A stretch of 64,000 nucleotides of DNA from Luzula sylvatica (taxonomy: Eukaryota; Streptophyta; Magnoliopsida; Poales; Juncaceae): assembly GCA_946800325.1 (NCBI GenBank), contig OX326956.1, positions 48,903,052 to 48,967,051 of the forward strand, in the 5' to 3' direction. Of this stretch, positions 59,760 through 64,000 are shown piece after piece (position 1 is the first letter of the stretch; each line of letters begins with the position of its first letter). Position numbers and translations under genes: made by a program. The notes below the pieces were generated by a model. The model ran no database searches. It was given only the letters and a program-made list of their open reading frames with translations, and was not told the origin of the DNA.

Positions 59760-59934
59760 TTAACCGCCCAAAACAACCAATCGGTGTGTAATTAACCGAG
59801 GCGATGTATCATACCCCGCCCAATAATAAAAGGCGCTGAATGATTCAGCGCAAAAGACATTTTCGGAAATACCTTCAAAACTTGGTTATTTTTGTAATTT
59901 TTTTTTCAAACTTGGTTACTACAGTAAAATTTCC
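59760..59934 (-). repeat. MULE terminal inverted repeat, right
   Basis: Partner of the left repeat, with the same palindrome at 59833-59851. Inside it are further GGCGC/GCGCC words (about 59640-59745). Confidence 0.93.
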
Positions 59935-60620
59935 TTATGTTATTATCATATATTCAATACTTTTCTCTAACATAAAATTATGAACAATTATGTAAAAAAA
60001 AATATAAAAAATATATATAATTACATTAATGACTTATAATCCTAATTATTATTATTTTTAAACATATAATTGAAAAAAATTACACATCCTAATTATTATT
60101 ATTATTATTTTTAAAACAATTATGATATATTTGTATTTTTACTTAAAAAAAGTTTCATGTTAATCTCTAAAAAAAATAATGAAATATATTTATTTACTAA
60201 ACACAAATAATTTCTTTAACTTATATAATATTCTTCAATAATAAACATGAAACATAAAAATTATCAGACACAAATAATTTTATTAAACTTTTACAATGTT
60301 ATTATTCTTAATTTTAGATATGAAAATTTAGATTATCATATGGTTTTGATTTTTGTTTATGTCCACGCATGTTGTTTTATTATTTTATAGTGGCATTTAT
60401 TATTTTTTGTATATGTTGTATTAAAATACTAAATAAATATTTCGCAATGTGTTATATTCAAAAATAATATAATGATTTTATCATAATCAAACTTTCTTAA
60501 TCAATATGATATTTCTTAATCAAAAATAATATATTTGATCTCGAAAAATCATAACTATATATTATGTGTATGGTAAATCAAATGAAACAAAACCGCCGCG
60601 AAGCGCGGGTAATCTCCTAG

Positions 60621-60779
60621 TCTCTGTAAAATCATAGCGCCGCTATGATAATTCGTTGCAAAAAATGTCTGACCGTGACGGATCACGACATCGCAATTTA
60701 AAACTTTGTTTTCAAAATACTCAGACTGTAAGCGAATGCTAAATATCTGTTTGACCAACTCTAGGGAAGAAATATAGAC
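60621..60779. other. Short spacer
   Basis: Sequence between the Helitron 3' end and the interspersed repeat. Nothing recognised. Confidence 0.4.
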
Positions 60780-61930
60780 TGTAGAATAAAAATATCACCT
60801 AAATTACTAACTCTATCAATTTTCCCCAATATCTCAATATTTAGCTTGCGGAAAAACTAACTTTTTTATCTTGACTCTACTTATTGATCAATATATGAAG
60901 TTTGCTAAAATAAATTCGCCTTAAAACATCTTATTCTTATTCTTATATATGACAAAGATTACACTTTTACAATAAAATTATTTTAGTGTGATCGTTTTTG
61001 AATCAAGTATAAATAAACATGGCATACATAATATTTTGCAAAAATAATTCTTACAGTGCAAACATGTTCTGATGTGGCACCATTCTATTAGATTGGTGTA
61101 TATACTTGTAATTCACCAAAAAATTAAATTAAATTAATCCTACCTTCTCTCCTCATGCGTTTGTTAACCGGTTGAGCACAAATTGCGTGCTCATGTTTAC
61201 AAAATGTGACTTAGGTTGCACGAATACGGATACAGATATCGTATCCAACACGATACGGATACGGAAATACGATAATTTTCAAAAAAATATAGGACGCGAT
61301 ACGACAATTCTATATACTATTTTATTATTTTTTATTAATTATAATTTATATATTTAATATTTGTATATATTATGTATTTGACGTAAAATATATTAAAATT
61401 TTGTTTTTACATAAATATTTTTTTATTAATTAAATATTTATTATATTTACTTATTTACTTATATGTATTATTCATTTATTTTGATTTCAAATTTCAAAAT
61501 TTAGTTTTCGAGTAAATTTATTTATATGTTAGAATTATCCTATAAGTATCCGGAAGTATCCAAAAAGTATCGGTTATTAGTTTGAAAATAAAATATTCGG
61601 ATACGGCACGTGGAGTATCTGATACGTATCCGACGAGTATCGATACTTGATACGGTATCCGATACGATACGGCTTGATTTTTGAAATATTCACGCAACAT
61701 AGACTGTGACCCAAGAATATTTTCATTATCATATTAATTAACATTGTTATTTGTTAATTACATGTGATATTACGACTCCAGCCAAAGAACAAAATATTAT
61801 TACAAAAACATTAAGATTATAAAACACCAAAAAAGAAAATATTATGAAGTTCAAAGCATTGCCATGAAAGAAAACATATTCAATATCATATATTGCAGAT
61901 ATATCTAATATATAAAATCTGAAAAAAATA
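60780..61930. repeat. Interspersed repeat, copy B
   Basis: Left part resembles 47405-47661 and 63490-63760; middle part (61080-61210 and 61704-61770) resembles 63790-64000; right part (61853-61930) resembles 50832-50916. It is interrupted by the TIR element at 61210-61703. No coding capacity. Confidence 0.65.
61210..61703. mobile_element. GTTGC-ended TIR element, larger relative of 981-1124
   Basis: Left end AGGTTGCACGAATACGGATAC and right end CGATACGG...CACGCAACATAG (in parts) match the ends of the 144-bp element, with the same GATACGG/CCGTATC-rich subterminal sequence and about 250 bp of A/T-rich filler. TGTGAC occurs at both edges (61205-61210 and 61705-61710). The interspersed-repeat copy at 63.9 kb lacks it. 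Confidence 0.65.
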
Positions 61931-63489
61931 CAAATAATTAGATCAAGTCAACTTAATTAGGGATAGAATAACAAAAACTTTTAGACGAGGCTTGTGTTCG
62001 TCTATATAGCAAGAATTGCGTGGATGTAGAGGATGCTACTCAAAAGCTTTCTTTCCAAGCTTGACTGATTTTCGTAATTATAAGATTTAATGTATTCCGA
62101 GTTTTAAAATGGTGTATTATATCGATTTAAATAATAATATTATGATCCAAGATCTCATGTGTTCCAATTTCTAAAAGGAAAATTATGTCCTGCCTCCACT
62201 TTCTCTCACAAAATCGTGATTGCATCACCATGACGTCATTATTCCCAATTAATTCATCATTAACAAAATTAATTCATAATTAATTCATAATTATTAAAAA
62301 TATAATACATAATTAAGATCGTTTTAGATTAAAAATTAATTAGGAATATTCAATTATTAATAAATATAGATTAATCGTTAATTGAGAAGGAAGTAATTAG
62401 GGATTAATTGTCTTGAAAATTGTATCATGATTTTGTGGAGGAAATGAGGGGACATTGTAGAAGGCCTCTTTCTAAAATGGTATATTTGATTTTGGAAGAT
62501 ATTTAGTGTAAATTTTATTTTGTACATTTGGATAGGTAAATTCAATTTATTGACGTATGAAAATGACAGTTTGGAAGTTCAATTGTTGTTTGTGCACAAA
62601 AAAAAAAAAAAAAGTTCAGTATGATATTTTGAGACTCTCTTTCAATTTTTAGAATGGTAAACCGAATTGCAATCATAAATGTTGAATTTGATGTTTTGAA
62701 TGTTTAAAAGATAAATTTAACATGTTAGGGGAATTTCATATCATGAGCTTTGAGAAGTAGAGGTTAAGTTATATTATCTTTTAGTACTCTACTAAACCGA
62801 GCAACAATATGTTACTTCGAAATATGTAATTTATTTACCTTATTATATATTATTATTTTTTGATAAAACATATTATTATATTTTGAATGTTAACAATGTA
62901 ACTAATATATCCGCAACACAGCGTGGAAATTATATTAGAAGTTATCCGTCGAAATATGAATAAGTATTAATAATGAATTAAGATAATTATTGATTAATCT
63001 AATTTTCTTTTTACTTTCCACACGTTTCGAAATCATTAATGGTGGAAAAAAAAAATTCTCATTGCAAAAACTTCAACGCCAAAAATATTCGAGCAAACAA
63101 ATGAACAAATTCCAAACAACAAGAAAAGAACTTGTTTAACTAAACTTTTGAACTATCAACATCAATACAATTAAGTAACAAATTAAATTTTACACATTTA
63201 ACACGTTAATTAATTACCAATAATTAATCATCCATACCAATAGTTTATTAAAAACAATTAATTTGGAAACCAAGTATACAAATAATTAAACTTTGCGGCT
63301 CTATTAATTAAACTGTGTACATTAGATTTGTTTGCCTATACAAAAAAATGAAAACCTAATTCACGAATATGTGATATATTTGGTTCCCTCTTTTTTTCAT
63401 AGATAATAGCAACAAAATTCGAACTCAATTTCTACAATATACTCTGTTAATCCGGTAATATTTCCCGCCTATAACATGTTTGTTTTGTG
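61931..63489. other. AT-rich intergenic DNA with a possible MITE
   Basis: No gene. Around 62185-62455 the left CACAAAATCGTGAT and right ATCATGATTTTGTGGAGG segments (inverse of one another), with ATGTCC...GGGACAT outside them, suggest a roughly 270-bp imperfect inverted-repeat element. A 16-17-base A run lies near 62600. Confidence 0.4.
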
Positions 63490-64000
63490 AAACTTAGCAT
63501 CTCTTCTAATAACAATTTACTCCAACATCACGATAGTTCTTGCTTTGTGGATCAAGTTATAAAATATTTTAATATATCTTGACCCTACTCGTTCTTCATA
63601 ATATAAAGTTTATTCGAATAAATTCATCTTAAAACATTCTTTTATATAGCTAAGATCACACTTTTACAATGAAGTAATCTAGAAATAATTTTACTACGAG
63701 TGTTCTTGAATCAGGTGTAAATAAACATGGCATACACAATTATTACATAAACAATACTTATTATCAAAGCATATTCAAACGTGGTACAAATCTATTAGAT
63801 TGGTGTATATAATTGTAATTCACCAAAAAAATTTATCAGTTTCTCTCCTCATGTGTTTGGTGACTGCTTGAGCATAAATTGCATGCCCAATGTAATCATG
63901 TTTGGACACACTGGGCGCTCTTGACACAAAAATATATTCATTATCATATTAAATAATATTGTTAATTGTTAATTACATGTGATATTGTAAATTATAAATT
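63490..64000. repeat. Interspersed repeat, copy C (runs off the window)
   Basis: Shares with copy B the words TTACTCCAACATC, AAACATGGCATACA, TTGTAATTCACCAAAAAA, TCTCTCCTCATG and TTAATTACATGTGATATT, in the same order. It lacks the 494-bp TIR element, so it shows the uninterrupted state. Confidence 0.65.

Larger units (their letters stand above)
52801..59934 (-). mobile_element. Mutator-like element (MULE), 7134 bp, with plant mobile domain gene
   Basis: Begins GGAAATTTTACTGTAG and ends CTACAGTAAAATTTCC. TTATGTTATT flanks both ends (52791-52800 and 59935-59944), a 10-bp target duplication in the MULE size range, confirmed by the unbroken paralogous site near 52500. Terminal inverted repeats are 175 bp. 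It carries a MURA-type transposase gene and a plant mobile domain (PMD) gene, both on the minus strand, and a nested LTR at 57406-58395. MULEs with PMD genes have been described in plants. Confidence 0.96.
51864..60620 (+). mobile_element. Helitron-like AT-rich element, copy 2, containing the MULE
   Basis: The 3' end has the hairpin CCGCG-AAG-CGCGG (60596-60608), eight bases, then CTAG (60617-60620) followed by T, as in Helitrons. The element body matches copy 1 (31256-33265, opposite strand) from GATTTACCAAC-type sequence at 51864 onward. The real 5' TC terminus is not clear, so the left edge is only the limit of homology. No RepHel gene is present, so this is non-autonomous. Without the MULE it is about 1.6 kb. 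Confidence 0.6.

Overview
This is nuclear DNA from a flowering plant. It is strongly AT-rich, its genes have short GT-AG introns, and it carries eudicot gene families and classic plant transposons: CACTA, Mutator-like, LINE, SINE, LTR and Helitron-like. A thylakoid NDH subunit gene implies a photosynthetic host. I cannot name the species. Only three ordinary host genes are convincing: a wound-responsive DUF3774 small protein (about 4.0 kb, + strand), a three-RRM BRUNO/CELF-like RNA-binding protein of the BRN1/BRN2 type (39.45-42.24 kb, nine coding exons, + strand), and PNSB3/NDF4, a 2Fe-2S ferredoxin-like subunit of the chloroplast NDH complex (44.83-46.01 kb, six exons, + strand).

Layout. 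0-4.9 kb: AT-rich DNA with a tRNA-derived SINE (13-bp target-site duplication, TSD), a GTTGC-ended TIR element, a 5'-truncated LINE (15-bp TSD), a 775-bp hairpin and the DUF3774 gene. 4.9-31.3 kb: one satellite array of alternating about 125-bp and 124-bp monomers (about 249-bp dimer), split into three blocks. The first split is an 11.4-kb CACTA element (9078-20492, AAA TSD) with a broken TNP2-type transposase gene and a spliced TNPA-type gene. The second is an LTR-retrotransposon fragment in which one LTR has a polypurine-like tract on its left and a tRNA-iMet primer-binding site on its right. 31.3-39.3 kb: a Helitron-like copy split by a solo LTR, foldback and minisatellite sequences, a Helitron 3' end, a GC-richer island with G-boxes, and a three-copy degenerate repeat before BRN1. 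42.2-47.4 kb: a 1.05-kb long-TIR element, PNSB3 and a LINE scrap. 47.4-50.9 kb: a decayed minus-strand LINE inside an interspersed repeat. 51.9-60.6 kb: a second Helitron-like copy that contains a 7134-bp Mutator-like element (52801-59934, 175-bp TIRs, 10-bp TSD), which itself contains an LTR. The element encodes a MURA-type transposase (broken) and a plant-mobile-domain protein. 60.6-64 kb: two more copies of the interspersed repeat, one split by a second GTTGC-ended element.

How it fits together. The host genes are functionally unrelated. The rest is a record of successive insertions, and several boundaries can be checked inside the window because satellite monomers or duplicated flanks supply paralogous empty sites. 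The most notable items are the MULE that carries a plant mobile domain gene and has near-identical TIRs beside a mutated catalytic site, the dimeric satellite with a 744-bp secondary duplication, and the LTR flanked by internal sequence on both sides. I saw no wholly new biological system.
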